Translations under genes and position numbers: made by a program
Source: Albirhodobacter sp042466415
Lineage (GTDB): Bacteria > Pseudomonadota > Alphaproteobacteria > Rhodobacterales > Rhodobacteraceae
NCBI RefSeq assembly: GCF_042466415.1
Contig: NZ_JAXHCH010000001.1
Span: 186,001-250,000, forward strand
Direction of reading: 5' to 3'
DNA: 64,000 nucleotides
The notes under the pieces: generated by a model
Told to the model about the DNA's origin: nothing
The model's input: only the letters and a program-made list of their open reading frames with translations
Database searches by the model: none
Part shown: positions 33,937 to 42,804 of the stretch, piece by piece
How positions within the stretch are numbered: position 1 is the stretch's first letter
Layout: each line of letters starts with the position of its first letter

Positions 33937-34764
33937 TTACGCAGAGCGCGGTGCGTTTTGCTTGATGGTTTTAAATCCAAGCGCAATCAAAAACATAGCC
34001 GTGAGCACGAGGACAATTGTCGGGGCCGTATCACTATCCAACCAGAAACTGGCATAGGTCCCAAGCACGCCAGCGGAGAGGGCGACAAGCACTGACACCG
34101 TCATCATTGCCGCGAAACGTCGCGTCACAAGAAACGCGATCGCCCCAGGCGCGATGAGATACGCGATCGATAGGATGATGCCCACAGACGATAACATCGC
34201 CACAATCACCGCCGAGAGAATTGCTAGCAGGCCGTAATGGATGACCTTAACCGGTAGGCCGATCATCTCTGCCTGCACAGGATCAAACGCATGCGCCAGA
34301 ATATCGCGCCATTTCAGCCCAAGGATAATCGTGACCAACCCCGCGATAAGGCCCGTCGTCCACAAATCCGCGCGTTGCACGCCGAGCATATTTCCAAACA
34401 AGATATGATCGAGATGAAGCGCGCTCTCGATCTGCGTATAGATGACAATCCCGAAGCCAAACATGCCCGAGAAAATCACCCCCATCACCGTATCCTGCTT
34501 CACCCGCGAATGATCCTTGATAAACCCCGTGGACAGCGCGCATAAAAGCCCCGCCAGAAATGCGCCTATAATCAAGGGGATACCTGCCAGGTAGGCCAAG
34601 ACCACGCCCGGGAGCACTGCGTGGCTCGTCGCGTCACCCATCAAAGACCAGCCTTTGAGGACAAGAAAGCAGCTCAGCATCGCCGCCGCTGGCGCAATCA
34701 GCGCGACGATCAAAAAGGCGTTCTGCATAAACGGAAATTGCAGCGGCAGCAGAAGAGTCTCCAT
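33937..34764 (-). CDS. sitD: Metal ABC transporter permease (SitD/MntD-like)
   Basis: This 275-residue membrane protein of the Mn/Zn/Fe ABC-3 permease family contains LKGWSLMGDATSHAVLPGVVLAYLAGIPL, KQDTVMGVIFSGMFGFGI and the late SIAYLIAPGAIAFLVTRRF. It begins at 34764, sharing one base with the stop of the other permease (TGATG), so the two are coupled and probably form a heterodimeric channel in the inner membrane. It is the last gene of the four-gene unit. Substrate Mn2+ (perhaps also Fe2+) is inferred from the neighbouring Mur-type regulator. Confidence 0.88.
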   Translation of the reverse strand: METLLLPLQFPFMQNAFLIVALIAPAAAMLSCFLVLKGWSLMGDATSHAVLPGVVLAYLAGIPLIIGAFLAGLLCALSTGFIKDHSRVKQDTVMGVIFSGMFGFGIVIYTQIESALHLDHILFGNMLGVQRADLWTTGLIAGLVTIILGLKWRDILAHAFDPVQAEMIGLPVKVIHYGLLAILSAVIVAMLSSVGIILSIAYLIAPGAIAFLVTRRFAAMMTVSVLVALSAGVLGTYASFWLDSDTAPTIVLVLTAMFLIALGFKTIKQNAPRSA

Positions 34765-35627
34765 CAGCCTTTCCCCCCCTGCTCCGCCATCGCCGCCCGT
34801 GTCCTGCGCCGCGCCGCCAAAGTGCCGTGATTGGGCGCGAAGATGAAGGCCAACAAGAACAATCCCGTTTGCATACACACGATGATCCCGCCGGTCGCGC
34901 CATCCAGAAAATAGCTTAGATAAGCGCCGAGCGCAGAGGTGCCGGCGCCGATGGCAACGGAGAGCGCGATAAGGAGCGGAAACCGGTCGGTGAGCAGATA
35001 GGCCGTCGCCCCCGGCGTCACCACAAGCGCGATGACAAGAAACGCGCCGACAGTTTGCATCGCCGCAACGGTGCACGCCGATAGCAAGGTGAAGAACATG
35101 ATCCGCAGCCCGCCCACATTCAAACCAATCGTGCGCGCATGTGCCTCGTCAAAAAAGACCGCCAACAGATCGCGCCATTTGGCCAGTAAGATGACACCGG
35201 ACACCCCGCCAATAATCGCAAGCTGCAACGTATCACCGGGCGAGATCGCCAGAATATTGCCCATCGTGATCGTCTGGATCGAAACGGCCATCGGATTGAG
35301 CGAGACCATAAACAGCCCCAATCCAAAGAAGGAGGTGAAGATCAATCCGATCACCGCATCTTCTTTCAACCCCGTGCGTTGCCGCAAAAACAGCATCGCC
35401 ATCGCCGCCAATCCGCCAGACAAAAAGGCCCCGAACGCAAACGGCAGGCCCAACATATAGGCACCGGCCACGCCAGGTACGATCGCGTGAGACAAAGCGT
35501 CTCCGATCAACGACCACCCCTTCAGCATCAAATAGGCGGACAGGAACGCGCAAACGGCCCCGACCAACGCCGATACCCATATCGCATTCGTCATATAGCC
35601 GTATTGAAAGGGTTCCAGCAGGATCAT
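34764..35627 (-). CDS. sitC: Metal ABC transporter permease (SitC/MntC-like)
   Basis: This 287-residue ABC-3 permease contains LKGWSLIGDALSHAIVPGVAGAYMLGLPFAFGAF, KEDAVIGLIFTSFFGLGL and VIALVVTPGATAYLLTDRFP. About eight hydrophobic segments are visible. It overlaps the ATPase gene by 4 bases upstream and the second permease by 1 base downstream. Two different but related permeases in one operon are typical of SitABCD systems. Confidence 0.88.
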   Translation of the reverse strand: MILLEPFQYGYMTNAIWVSALVGAVCAFLSAYLMLKGWSLIGDALSHAIVPGVAGAYMLGLPFAFGAFLSGGLAAMAMLFLRQRTGLKEDAVIGLIFTSFFGLGLFMVSLNPMAVSIQTITMGNILAISPGDTLQLAIIGGVSGVILLAKWRDLLAVFFDEAHARTIGLNVGGLRIMFFTLLSACTVAAMQTVGAFLVIALVVTPGATAYLLTDRFPLLIALSVAIGAGTSALGAYLSYFLDGATGGIIVCMQTGLFLLAFIFAPNHGTLAARRRTRAAMAEQGGKG

Positions 35628-36520
35628 TTTCGCGCCTCTGCTGTATGGGTGCGATCATCGTAGATGACCAAGGCGCGCTCGTCATCGGTGTAGACTTCGA
35701 GCTTGCGGGGATCCTCATCATCATGCAGCTGCGCACCTTCCAACATGAAATGCCGCAACACGCCGCCGAACGTTTCGCGCAGATTTTCGGCGGTGAACAC
35801 CTCGCTCGTGGGCCCGTAAGCCAGCACCGTCCCGTTCACTAAAACGACGCGGTCACAAAATTCGGGCACCGACCCCAGATTATGCGTCGCCACAAGCATC
35901 ACTCGTCCCTCGTCGCGCAGATCCCGCAACAGGTCGATAATTTGATCCTCCGTTTTCACATCCACGCCCGTGAACGGCTCATCAAGTAAGATCACTTGCG
36001 CGTTTTGCGCGAGGGCCCGCGCGAGGAAGACGCGCTTCTTCTGCCCCCCCGAAAGCTCACCAATCTGCCGCTTGCGAAACTCCAACATGCTCACCCGCGC
36101 CAGAGCAGAGGTCACGGCCTCATGATCCGCCGCGCGCGCGCGCCGCAAAAAGCCCATATGCCCGTAGCGCCCCATCATCACGACATCTTCGACCAACACA
36201 GGGAAAGACCAATCGACCTCCTCCGCCTGCGGGACGTAGGCGACAGATTGCGCCTTCAAGACTTCTTTAACTGGCTTCCCGAGAATTTCGATCTCGCCCC
36301 GCGATGCCGGAACAAACCCCATGAGGGCCTTGAACAGGGTCGACTTTCCGGCCCCGTTAACGCCGACAAGCCCCGCGATTGTTCCGGTCGGGATTTCAAA
36401 AGACGCGTCGCGCAAAGCGGTATGGCCGTTGCGATAGGTGACAGTGAGGCCGCGCGCGCGGATCCCTGCGCCCTCATCTTGCTGACCCGTGACGCCGTCT
36501 TCGCGCGGTTTATCCATCAT
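35624..36520 (-). CDS. sitB: Metal ABC transporter ATP-binding protein (SitB-like)
   Basis: This 298-residue ATPase has Walker A GVNGAGKST (residues 53-61), the Q-loop at YVPQAEEVDWSFP typical of Mn/Zn importers, the signature LSGGQKKRVFLARAL, and Walker B VILLDEPFTGVD. A longer C-terminal tail with HDDEDPRKLEVYTDDER follows. It overlaps both neighbours by 4 bases (ATGA). It powers the two permeases downstream. Confidence 0.9.
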   Translation of the reverse strand: MMDKPREDGVTGQQDEGAGIRARGLTVTYRNGHTALRDASFEIPTGTIAGLVGVNGAGKSTLFKALMGFVPASRGEIEILGKPVKEVLKAQSVAYVPQAEEVDWSFPVLVEDVVMMGRYGHMGFLRRARAADHEAVTSALARVSMLEFRKRQIGELSGGQKKRVFLARALAQNAQVILLDEPFTGVDVKTEDQIIDLLRDLRDEGRVMLVATHNLGSVPEFCDRVVLVNGTVLAYGPTSEVFTAENLRETFGGVLRHFMLEGAQLHDDEDPRKLEVYTDDERALVIYDDRTHTAEARK

Positions 36521-37431
36521 TCTTGCAGACCCTTTACGATCGTCTCCGATGTGACGCGCAGCAAATCGAGATAGGTTGGAACCGGCCCGTCTTGCGCGCT
36601 CAAGCTATCCACATAGAGCACGCCGCCGTAGCGCGCGCCAGTCTCTCGAACGACTTGTTTCGCAGGCTTATCCGAGACCGTCGATTCCGAGAATACCGCG
36701 GGAATGTCATTCTCCCGCACCGCATCGATAACCGCCTTCACCTGCTGCGGCGTGCCTTGCGCATCGGCGTTGATTGGCCAGAGGTAGACTTCGCTCAGCC
36801 CGAAATCCCGCGCCAGATAGGAGAACGCACCCTCCGACGTCACCAGCCAGCGGCGATTGTCCGGCAAGGCTTTCGCCTCCTCAACCAACGGCGCGATCAC
36901 CTGTGCGATCTCGTCTTTATACCGCGCGGCATTGGCGGCGTAGGTCTGCGCATTGGCAGGATCGGCCGCGCTCAACGCATCGCGGATATTATCCACATAG
37001 ATCACCGCCGAACTCAACGCCATCCACCCGTGCGGGTTGGGCTTGCCATCATACTCGCCCCCCGCAATCGCCATCGGCACGATCCCGTCACTCACAACGA
37101 CCGCAGGAACGTCGCGCAGATTGCCGAAGAACTGCTCGAACCAGCGCTCCAGATTCAATCCGTTCCACAAAATCAGATCCGCCCCCTGCGCCCGCACCAG
37201 ATCACGCGGCGTCGGCTGATAGCCGTGGATTTCCGCCCCCGGCTTGGTGATCGATACCACGTCAGCGGCCTCGCCAGCCACATTTTGCGCCATATCTGCG
37301 ATGATGGTGAAACTGGTGACGACCTTGATCTTGTCTTGCGCAAAGGCAGGCGCGGCCTGCAATGCGAGGGCGGCAAAGGCGCCTGTCACGACGGCGGCGA
37401 TCTGCGAGAGGCTTTGACGGCGGCTATACAT
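36517..37431 (-). CDS. sitA: Metal ABC transporter substrate-binding protein (SitA-like)
   Basis: This 304-residue periplasmic protein has a signal peptide (MYSRRQSLSQIAAVVTGAFA to about PAFAQ). Metal-binding histidines sit in PGAEIHGYQPTPRD and NPHGWMAL, with a Glu in FSESTVSDKP and an Asp near VLYVDSLS, the set expected for cluster A-I manganese/iron binders. There is no long His-rich loop, which argues against a zinc-specific ZnuA. It is the first gene of the unit and faces the divergent mur gene across 133 bases that contain two Mur-box-like sites. Confidence 0.9.
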   Translation of the reverse strand: MYSRRQSLSQIAAVVTGAFAALALQAAPAFAQDKIKVVTSFTIIADMAQNVAGEAADVVSITKPGAEIHGYQPTPRDLVRAQGADLILWNGLNLERWFEQFFGNLRDVPAVVVSDGIVPMAIAGGEYDGKPNPHGWMALSSAVIYVDNIRDALSAADPANAQTYAANAARYKDEIAQVIAPLVEEAKALPDNRRWLVTSEGAFSYLARDFGLSEVYLWPINADAQGTPQQVKAVIDAVRENDIPAVFSESTVSDKPAKQVVRETGARYGGVLYVDSLSAQDGPVPTYLDLLRVTSETIVKGLQE

Positions 37432-37475
37432 TGCGGTCTCCTGAAAGGATGCATGGATATCTCGTCACATGCATC

Positions 37476-37519
37476 TAGGAATGATTTGCAACTGTCAAGC
37501 CACTTGCGAATGATTTGCA
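37476..37519. promoter_or_regulatory. Two Mur-box-like operators between sitA and mur
   Basis: TGCGAATGATTTGCA (37505-37519) is a 15-base near-palindrome that closely resembles the alphaproteobacterial Mur box. TAGGAATGATTTGCA (37476-37490) repeats its right half. The starts are 29 bases apart, and both lie in the divergent promoter region, which fits manganese-dependent repression of sitABCD. Confidence 0.65.
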
Positions 37520-37564
37520 TAAAGCGACTTGATCGCCCGCCTCGGATCGCGCTAGATCAGAGGG

Positions 37565-37993
37565 ATGACGCAAGACACACATCGCATTGACCAACTCGTA
37601 GGCGCGCTGAAGACGGCGGGCGTTCGCATCACGCGGCAACGCGCGGCGCTGCTCGCGGTGCTGGCCGAGTCGAACGATCACCCCGACGCCCACGAGCTGC
37701 AACGCCGCGCGCAAATCGAAGCGCCGGGAATTTCCCTGTCGACGGTCTATCGCACGCTGACGGAACTCGAGACGCAAGGCGTGATCCACCGCCATCAGTT
37801 CGACGGTGCCTCCGCGCGGTTCGAACATGCCGAATCCGATCACCATGATCATATGATCGACATTGAAACGGGCAAGGTCGTCGAGTTTTGCTCCGACAAG
37901 ATCGAGCGCCTACAAATGGAAATCGCCGCCGAACTCGGCTATGAAATCGTGCACCACCGGATGGAGCTCTACGTCCGCCGGAAAAAAGGCTGA
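37565..37993 (+). CDS. mur: Fur-family regulator, probable manganese regulator Mur
   Basis: This 142-residue protein has the Fur winged helix (GVRITRQRAALLAVLAESNDHPDAHELQRRA, LSTVYRTLTELETQGVIHRHQF) and the metal-binding region AESDHHDHMIDIETGKVVEF. The Cys-X2-Cys structural zinc motifs found in many Fur proteins are missing, as usual for alphaproteobacterial Mur. Divergence from sitABCD and the Mur-like operators between them support manganese sensing. True Fur (iron) function cannot be excluded by sequence alone. Confidence 0.87.
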   Translation: MTQDTHRIDQLVGALKTAGVRITRQRAALLAVLAESNDHPDAHELQRRAQIEAPGISLSTVYRTLTELETQGVIHRHQFDGASARFEHAESDHHDHMIDIETGKVVEFCSDKIERLQMEIAAELGYEIVHHRMELYVRRKKG

Positions 37994-38068
37994 CCGGCCT
38001 TCCCCGCGGGGAAGCATTGCGCGCCAATCCCCCTTCACAACGGCGTTAACATTGGGCTACATGCCGCC

Positions 38069-38422
38069 ATGTTTCGGCGCATCGCACCCTTTTTAGCAAC
38101 TCTAACACTCGCGATTCTCCTCGCGGCGTCCAGCGTTGTGTCCACCGTGTCGATGACACCGGACAGAGACCGCGAAGCGCGCGCCGTCGTTCTCAGCGTA
38201 TTTGGCAGCACCGAACTTGAGCTGTGCGGCCAGATTGATCCGCACCACGAGCATCGCTGCCCGTTTTGTCATCAGCTTCCCGCCACCCAAACGGCGAAAG
38301 TTCCTGAAGGCATCTCACGACTGGCGCTCCATGCAACGCCGATATTGCAACGCGATCTGCTACTTCGCTGGCAGGTTGCCCGCTCCACCGGCTTCGCGCG
38401 CGCTCCCCCCATTGTGATCTGA
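38069..38422 (+). CDS. Small exported or membrane-anchored protein with CPFCH motif
   Basis: This 117-residue protein has a signal or anchor sequence (residues 1-28, MFRRIAPFLATLTLAILLAA), a Cys at about 53 and CPFCHQLP at about 69-76. This resembles the short metal-responsive DUF2946-like proteins that sit beside TonB or PepSY genes, but I cannot assign the family firmly. It is 75 bases after mur and 139 bases before the PepSY gene in the same direction. A role in metal or heme handling is inferred from this context only. Confidence 0.6.
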   Translation: MFRRIAPFLATLTLAILLAASSVVSTVSMTPDRDREARAVVLSVFGSTELELCGQIDPHHEHRCPFCHQLPATQTAKVPEGISRLALHATPILQRDLLLRWQVARSTGFARAPPIVI

Positions 38423-38561
38423 TCTCCCGATGTCCTGTCGCGGTGGCGCCGAGCGCCGCGCGATGTTTGCCCGCTGCTCCCCTGCCTGAGGCTTCCGTGG
38501 TCCGATGACCGGGCTCAATAGGGGTGCGACCAGCGGCTCACTTTCTGTTTTCGGAGTCACA

Positions 38562-39926
38562 ATGACCACCACCCCAACCCGCGCAGCGCCAAGCTCTGCG
38601 CTGTACCGCGCCGTCTGGCGCTGGCACTTTATCGCAGGGCTCATCGTCCTGCCGTTCATGATCTTGCTTGCCGTAACGGGCGGCATCTACCTCTACAAAG
38701 ACGAGGTGAATGCCGTTTTCCAACCGGAACTGCGCATCGTCACGCCGCAAGACGGCGGCACGCAAGCCCCCTCCACCCTCACCGCCGCCGCGCTCGCCGC
38801 GCATGAAGGCCGCCTGCACAGCTACCTCCCCCCCGCCGCGCCTGACGCCTCCGCCCAAGTCAAAATCGTCAATTCGGACGGCGGCAAGGACATCGTTTAC
38901 GTGAACCCCTACACTGCGGAGGTGCTGGGGACGCTGTGGGATGCCGGGCCTTCCGGCTCCAAATTCATGTATATCGTACGCAAGCTGCATAGCCTTGAAT
39001 ATATCGGCTGGTTCGGCAACCGCCTCATTGAGGCCGCCGCTGGGTGGATGATCCTGCTCGTTGCATCGGGCGTCTACCTTTGGTGGCCGCGCGGACGCAA
39101 TGTTGGCACAACCACGATCAAACGCAAAACGGGGCGCGGCTTCTGGCGCGATCTCCACGCCGTCACCGGCATCTACACCGCAGGCTTCATCGTGTTCCTC
39201 GCGCTGACGGGCCTGCCATGGTCCTCGGTTTGGGGCGGGAAATTCTACGATATTACCTACGCGATGGGCATGGGGATGCCAGACGGGTATTGGGGGAAAT
39301 ACCCATCCTCGACCGTCCCGCTGGGCGAGGCGCTGGATAAAACAGCGTGGATCATGGAAAAACAGCCGATGCTGAATTCGACCACATCCGAAGGCGTTCC
39401 GGCGGGGTTGGATCAAGTCGTCCGGATCGTCGAGGACGCTGGCATCCATCCGGGTTACGCCCTCAATGTGCCATCCTCCCCCGAGGGCGTTTTCACAGCC
39501 TCGGTTTACCCCGACGATATCTCGTTTGAGCGTGTGATCCACATCGATCAATACAGCGGCGAGATCTTGTTCGATGTCGGGTTGGACGGTTTGGGGACCT
39601 TCGGCAAAGCCGCCGAATGGGGCATCAGCTTGCATATGGGCCAAGCTTTCGGCCTCGCCAACCAGATCATCCTCACACTTGCCTGCATCGCGATGGTGGC
39701 GATGTCGGTTGCGGGCGGGCTGATGTGGTGGAAACGCCGCCCCGCCGGCGCGCTCGGCACACCGACGATGCCATCTGATTGGCGGATTCCACGCACATTG
39801 CTGGTCATGTCGGTTGTCGCGGGCGTGTTCTTCCCGCTCGTCGGGCTCAGCATGATCTTGCTCGCGCTGGTGGAACTCGTCATTGCGCTGCGCAACCGCC
39901 GCCAAAACATGCATCCCGCACAATAA
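38562..39926 (+). CDS. PepSY-associated TM-domain protein (PiuB-like)
   Basis: This 454-residue membrane protein contains the family's N-terminal segment YRAVWRWHFIAGLIVLPFMILLAVTGGIYLYKDE, periplasmic PepSY repeats (AQVKIVNSDGGKDIVYVNPYTAEVLG; ASVYPDDISFERVIHIDQYSGEIL), further membrane segments with conserved His (FWRDLHAVTGIYTAG, EWGISLHMGQAFGLANQI), and a C-terminal double segment. Relatives are induced by iron limitation and linked to reduction of siderophore-bound iron. The ATG at 38562 has GGAG 5 bases upstream; the earlier in-frame start at 38505 lacks one. Position near mur fits metal-dependent control. Confidence 0.88.
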   Translation: MTTTPTRAAPSSALYRAVWRWHFIAGLIVLPFMILLAVTGGIYLYKDEVNAVFQPELRIVTPQDGGTQAPSTLTAAALAAHEGRLHSYLPPAAPDASAQVKIVNSDGGKDIVYVNPYTAEVLGTLWDAGPSGSKFMYIVRKLHSLEYIGWFGNRLIEAAAGWMILLVASGVYLWWPRGRNVGTTTIKRKTGRGFWRDLHAVTGIYTAGFIVFLALTGLPWSSVWGGKFYDITYAMGMGMPDGYWGKYPSSTVPLGEALDKTAWIMEKQPMLNSTTSEGVPAGLDQVVRIVEDAGIHPGYALNVPSSPEGVFTASVYPDDISFERVIHIDQYSGEILFDVGLDGLGTFGKAAEWGISLHMGQAFGLANQIILTLACIAMVAMSVAGGLMWWKRRPAGALGTPTMPSDWRIPRTLLVMSVVAGVFFPLVGLSMILLALVELVIALRNRRQNMHPAQ

Positions 39927-39935
39927 AATCCGGCG

Positions 39936-39966
39936 CCGCCATGTCTTGGCATGGCGGGCCCTTTTC
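39936..39966 (+). terminator. Probable terminator after the PepSY gene
   Basis: CCGCCATG pairs with CATGGCGG over a 6-base loop, followed by GCCC and TTTT. Confidence 0.6.
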
Positions 39967-40019
39967 GTAGCCGTGCGAATGAACGATACTGCGATCCTCG
40001 TCCCTAACTGGCAGTGACC

Positions 40020-40826
40020 ATGGACACGTCTCATACCGATGCGGCTCAAGCCGTGAAGCACAAGGTGGACGCGTTCGTCCGCCGACACTTTTACCCGCGC
40101 GGCGCGTTTGACTTGCACCGAGCGGCGATCGGCTGGGATCTGCTGCGCGCCCCGGTAAACGTGCTTCTAGCGCCGGTCTTTTTGCTGATGGCTTTGGTGG
40201 CATTGCTCGCGCGTCTCGCCAAGCTCAAACGATTTGGCGCTTGGTTGCTCGGGCGGCGCCTGTTTTTAAAAACGAGTGTTGCGCAACGCCTTGAGGCCGA
40301 GATCGCGCAGGACCTATTGCAAGGCGCACCCTTGACCGAGCGTAGCCGCAAGCTGATCGACGATTATACCGCCGTCCGCTCCGCAGTGGCCGAAATCACG
40401 ACATCACTCATCGTGCTCCTGACAGGCTACGCCCTCTTCGGGACCCCAACACCGGGGATCGCGTCTCTCGCGCCCACCGTGTCGACCTACGTCGGGCACG
40501 CCTCCGCCGTCACAGGATTTCCCTTGGGGTCGTGGCTTGGCGGCATTTGGTACGGCATATTTCCCGTCTCAATGCCCGTCTCTTTCGTTGTGCTGACCGG
40601 CGTCATACTCGCCATGATTGCGTCGCTCATCACGACATTCGCGGGGCTCCTCGCGGATCCGGTACAAGCCGTGCTCGGGATTCACCGCCGACGCCTGATG
40701 AAACTCCTTGATCGGCTTGCCCTCACGCAAGGCGACACCGCAGGCCTCGCGCCAGAACATATCCTCGCCCGTGTGGCGGATCTCTCGGATGCCGGCATGA
40801 GTTTGTTGCGCTATTTTCGGGGCTAA
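40020..40826 (+). CDS. DUF6635-like membrane protein of unknown function
   Basis: This 268-residue protein starts with a conserved-looking amphipathic region (VDAFVRRHFYPRGAFDLHRAAIGWDLLRAPVNVLLAPVFLL) and has about four hydrophobic segments: around 40-65, 125-145, 180-210 and 205-225. The RAPVNVLLAP motif is one I associate with alphaproteobacterial DUF6635 proteins. No enzymatic residues stand out. The ATG at 40020 is used; a GTG two codons earlier is possible. It is probably a single-gene unit between the PepSY gene and the ABC importer. Confidence 0.7.
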   Translation: MDTSHTDAAQAVKHKVDAFVRRHFYPRGAFDLHRAAIGWDLLRAPVNVLLAPVFLLMALVALLARLAKLKRFGAWLLGRRLFLKTSVAQRLEAEIAQDLLQGAPLTERSRKLIDDYTAVRSAVAEITTSLIVLLTGYALFGTPTPGIASLAPTVSTYVGHASAVTGFPLGSWLGGIWYGIFPVSMPVSFVVLTGVILAMIASLITTFAGLLADPVQAVLGIHRRRLMKLLDRLALTQGDTAGLAPEHILARVADLSDAGMSLLRYFRG

Positions 40827-41005
40827 TCTGGGGGCGTCAAACCTTTCGCCGCATCATTTTTATGCCTCTTGTCTATTTTTTGACCAAACGATTACAGCTT
40901 TCGACATCCCCCTTGTTTTGCCGCCACTTCCCCTTGGTTCACGCCGCCCCGCAATGCCTATGATTGAGGCAGACCGATATCACGATGCTCACAGGGGGCC
41001 CTTTT

Positions 41006-42007
41006 ATGTTCTACCGTTCACTGCTTTCGATTGCCTTACTCGGCACCTCCGCCGCCTACGCGGAGACGCAAATGCCCTTCGCGCTGGATTGGAAATTCGA
41101 GGGCCCTGCCGCGCCTTACTTCGCCGCAATCGACAACGGCTATTTCAAAGCGCATGATTTGAACGTCACCGTTGAAGCCGGCAACGGGTCGCTCGACGCG
41201 ATCCCGAAAGTGGCGACCGGCGCCTTCCCCGTGGGGATGGCCGATATCAACAGCCTCATCAAATTCCTCGATCAAAACCCAGGCGCGCCCGTGATCGGGG
41301 CGATGATGGTCTATGACAAGCCTCCCTTCGCGATCATTGGTCGGAAATCGCAAGGCATCGATACTCCCAAGAGCTTGGAAGGCAAAAAGCTGGGCGCCCC
41401 GCCGCCGGATGGCGCATGGGCGCAATTCCCGATCTTCGCCGCCGAGAACGACCTCGATGTCTCCAAAATCACTGTCGAGCCCGTTGGCTTCCCAACGCGT
41501 GAACCGATGCTCGCGGAGGGTGCGGTGGATGCGATCACCGGCTTCTCGTTTACCTCGTATCTCAACGCCGCGCGCCTTGGCGTACCGGAAGAAGACCTCG
41601 TCACCCTCCTGATGGCCGATTATGGCGTCGAGCTCTATAGCAACGTCATCATCGTCAACACCGAATACGCGGCCGAGAACCCCGAGGAAATCAAAGGCTT
41701 CCTCGCAGGTGTCGCCGAAGGCTGGAAAGCCTCGATCGCCGATCCGGCATCCGTCATCCCAATGCTGATCGAGCGCAACCCCGCCGCAGATGCCGAGTTG
41801 GAACAGCGCCGCTTGGAACTCTCGATCGAGGATAACGTCGCCACGGATTGGGTAAAAGCCAATGGCTTCGGCATTATTGACGCAGATCGGATGGAGACGG
41901 CCTTGACCCAAATCGCCACCACCTATGACTTCGCGACCACACCAGATGCCGCCACCTATTTCACGGATGCCTATCTGCCCGATGGCGGCTTCAAACTGGC
42001 GGAATGA
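41006..42007 (+). CDS. NMT1/SsuA-type ABC transporter substrate-binding protein
   Basis: This 333-residue periplasmic protein has a signal peptide (MFYRSLLSIALLGTSAAYAE) and the NMT1/THI5-like fold: FALDWKFEGPAAPYFAAIDNGYFKAHDLNVTVEAGNGS, GMADINSLIKF, and IIGRKSQGIDTPKSLEGKKLG. The first stretch resembles binding proteins for pyrimidine precursors and related compounds (ThiY-like) as well as sulfonate binders. No thiamin riboswitch or sulfur gene is near, so the substrate is unknown. The start at 41006 follows AGGGGG and gives a proper signal peptide. The ATPase gene overlaps by 4 bases. Confidence 0.85.
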   Translation: MFYRSLLSIALLGTSAAYAETQMPFALDWKFEGPAAPYFAAIDNGYFKAHDLNVTVEAGNGSLDAIPKVATGAFPVGMADINSLIKFLDQNPGAPVIGAMMVYDKPPFAIIGRKSQGIDTPKSLEGKKLGAPPPDGAWAQFPIFAAENDLDVSKITVEPVGFPTREPMLAEGAVDAITGFSFTSYLNAARLGVPEEDLVTLLMADYGVELYSNVIIVNTEYAAENPEEIKGFLAGVAEGWKASIADPASVIPMLIERNPAADAELEQRRLELSIEDNVATDWVKANGFGIIDADRMETALTQIATTYDFATTPDAATYFTDAYLPDGGFKLAE

Positions 42008-42804
42008 GTGTGGAAAACCTGATTGAACTCAAAGCCGTGCGGCATTCCTACCGCACGGCCTCCGGCCCGCTGCCCGTTTTGGGTGGGCTGGAACTCGCCG
42101 TTCCCGAAGGCGGGTTTGTCGCGGTGGTTGGCCCATCGGGTTGCGGCAAATCCACCCTGACCCGATTGGTCGCAGGGCTGCTGATCCCAGATGAGGGCGA
42201 AGTGCGCGTTCACGGCGAACGCGTCACACGCCCACGCTCGAATGTCGGGATGGCCTTTCAAAATCCGGTTTTGCTGGAATGGCGGACGATCCTGCAAAAC
42301 GTGCTCTTGCCGTTGGAAATCGTGCCGCATTCCCTGACCAAATCCCAAGCCGAGGAGCGCGCGCGCAAACTTTTGGCGCTGGTCGGTTTGGAAGGTTTCG
42401 AATCCAAACGCCCCTCCGAACTTTCGGGCGGGATGAAGCAACGTGCCTCGCTGTGCCGCGCGCTGATCCATTCGCCCGAAGTGCTTATTCTGGATGAACC
42501 TTTCGGCGCGCTGGACGCCTTCACCCGCGAGGATCTGTGGCAAATTATGCACCGGATCAAAGCCGAGGAGCCCTTCACGGGCGTGTTGATCACCCACGAT
42601 CTGCGGGAGTCAATTTTCCTCGCGGATCAGGTTGTTGTGCTGTCGGGCCGCCCTGCGCGCACGCAGTTCACCCTCGACATTCCGGATACAGGGGTGCGCA
42701 CGCTCAACCATCTCTACACGCCGGAAGCTTCGACCATGCTCAACACGCTGCGACACCAGATCGAAATCGCGCAAGGCCGTGCGCCGCAAGGGGCGGCAGC
42801 ATGA
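42004..42804 (+). CDS. ABC transporter ATP-binding protein (SsuB/TauB/ThiZ-like)
   Basis: This 266-residue ATPase has Walker A GPSGCGKST (residues 43-51), the Q-loop in GMAFQNPVLLEWRTILQNVLLPLE, the signature LSGGMKQRASLCRAL and Walker B VLILDEPFGALDAFTRE, followed by LITHDLRES. The DAFTRE sequence is characteristic of the nitrate/sulfonate/pyrimidine importer group. It is coupled to both neighbours by 4-base ATGA overlaps. Confidence 0.9.
   Translation: MSVENLIELKAVRHSYRTASGPLPVLGGLELAVPEGGFVAVVGPSGCGKSTLTRLVAGLLIPDEGEVRVHGERVTRPRSNVGMAFQNPVLLEWRTILQNVLLPLEIVPHSLTKSQAEERARKLLALVGLEGFESKRPSELSGGMKQRASLCRALIHSPEVLILDEPFGALDAFTREDLWQIMHRIKAEEPFTGVLITHDLRESIFLADQVVVLSGRPARTQFTLDIPDTGVRTLNHLYTPEASTMLNTLRHQIEIAQGRAPQGAAA

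Noticed and set aside
38538..40118. A 526-codon minus-strand frame over the PepSY gene
   Set aside because: Its composition is Arg/His/Gln-rich and domain-free, while the plus strand has a clear membrane protein with PepSY motifs.
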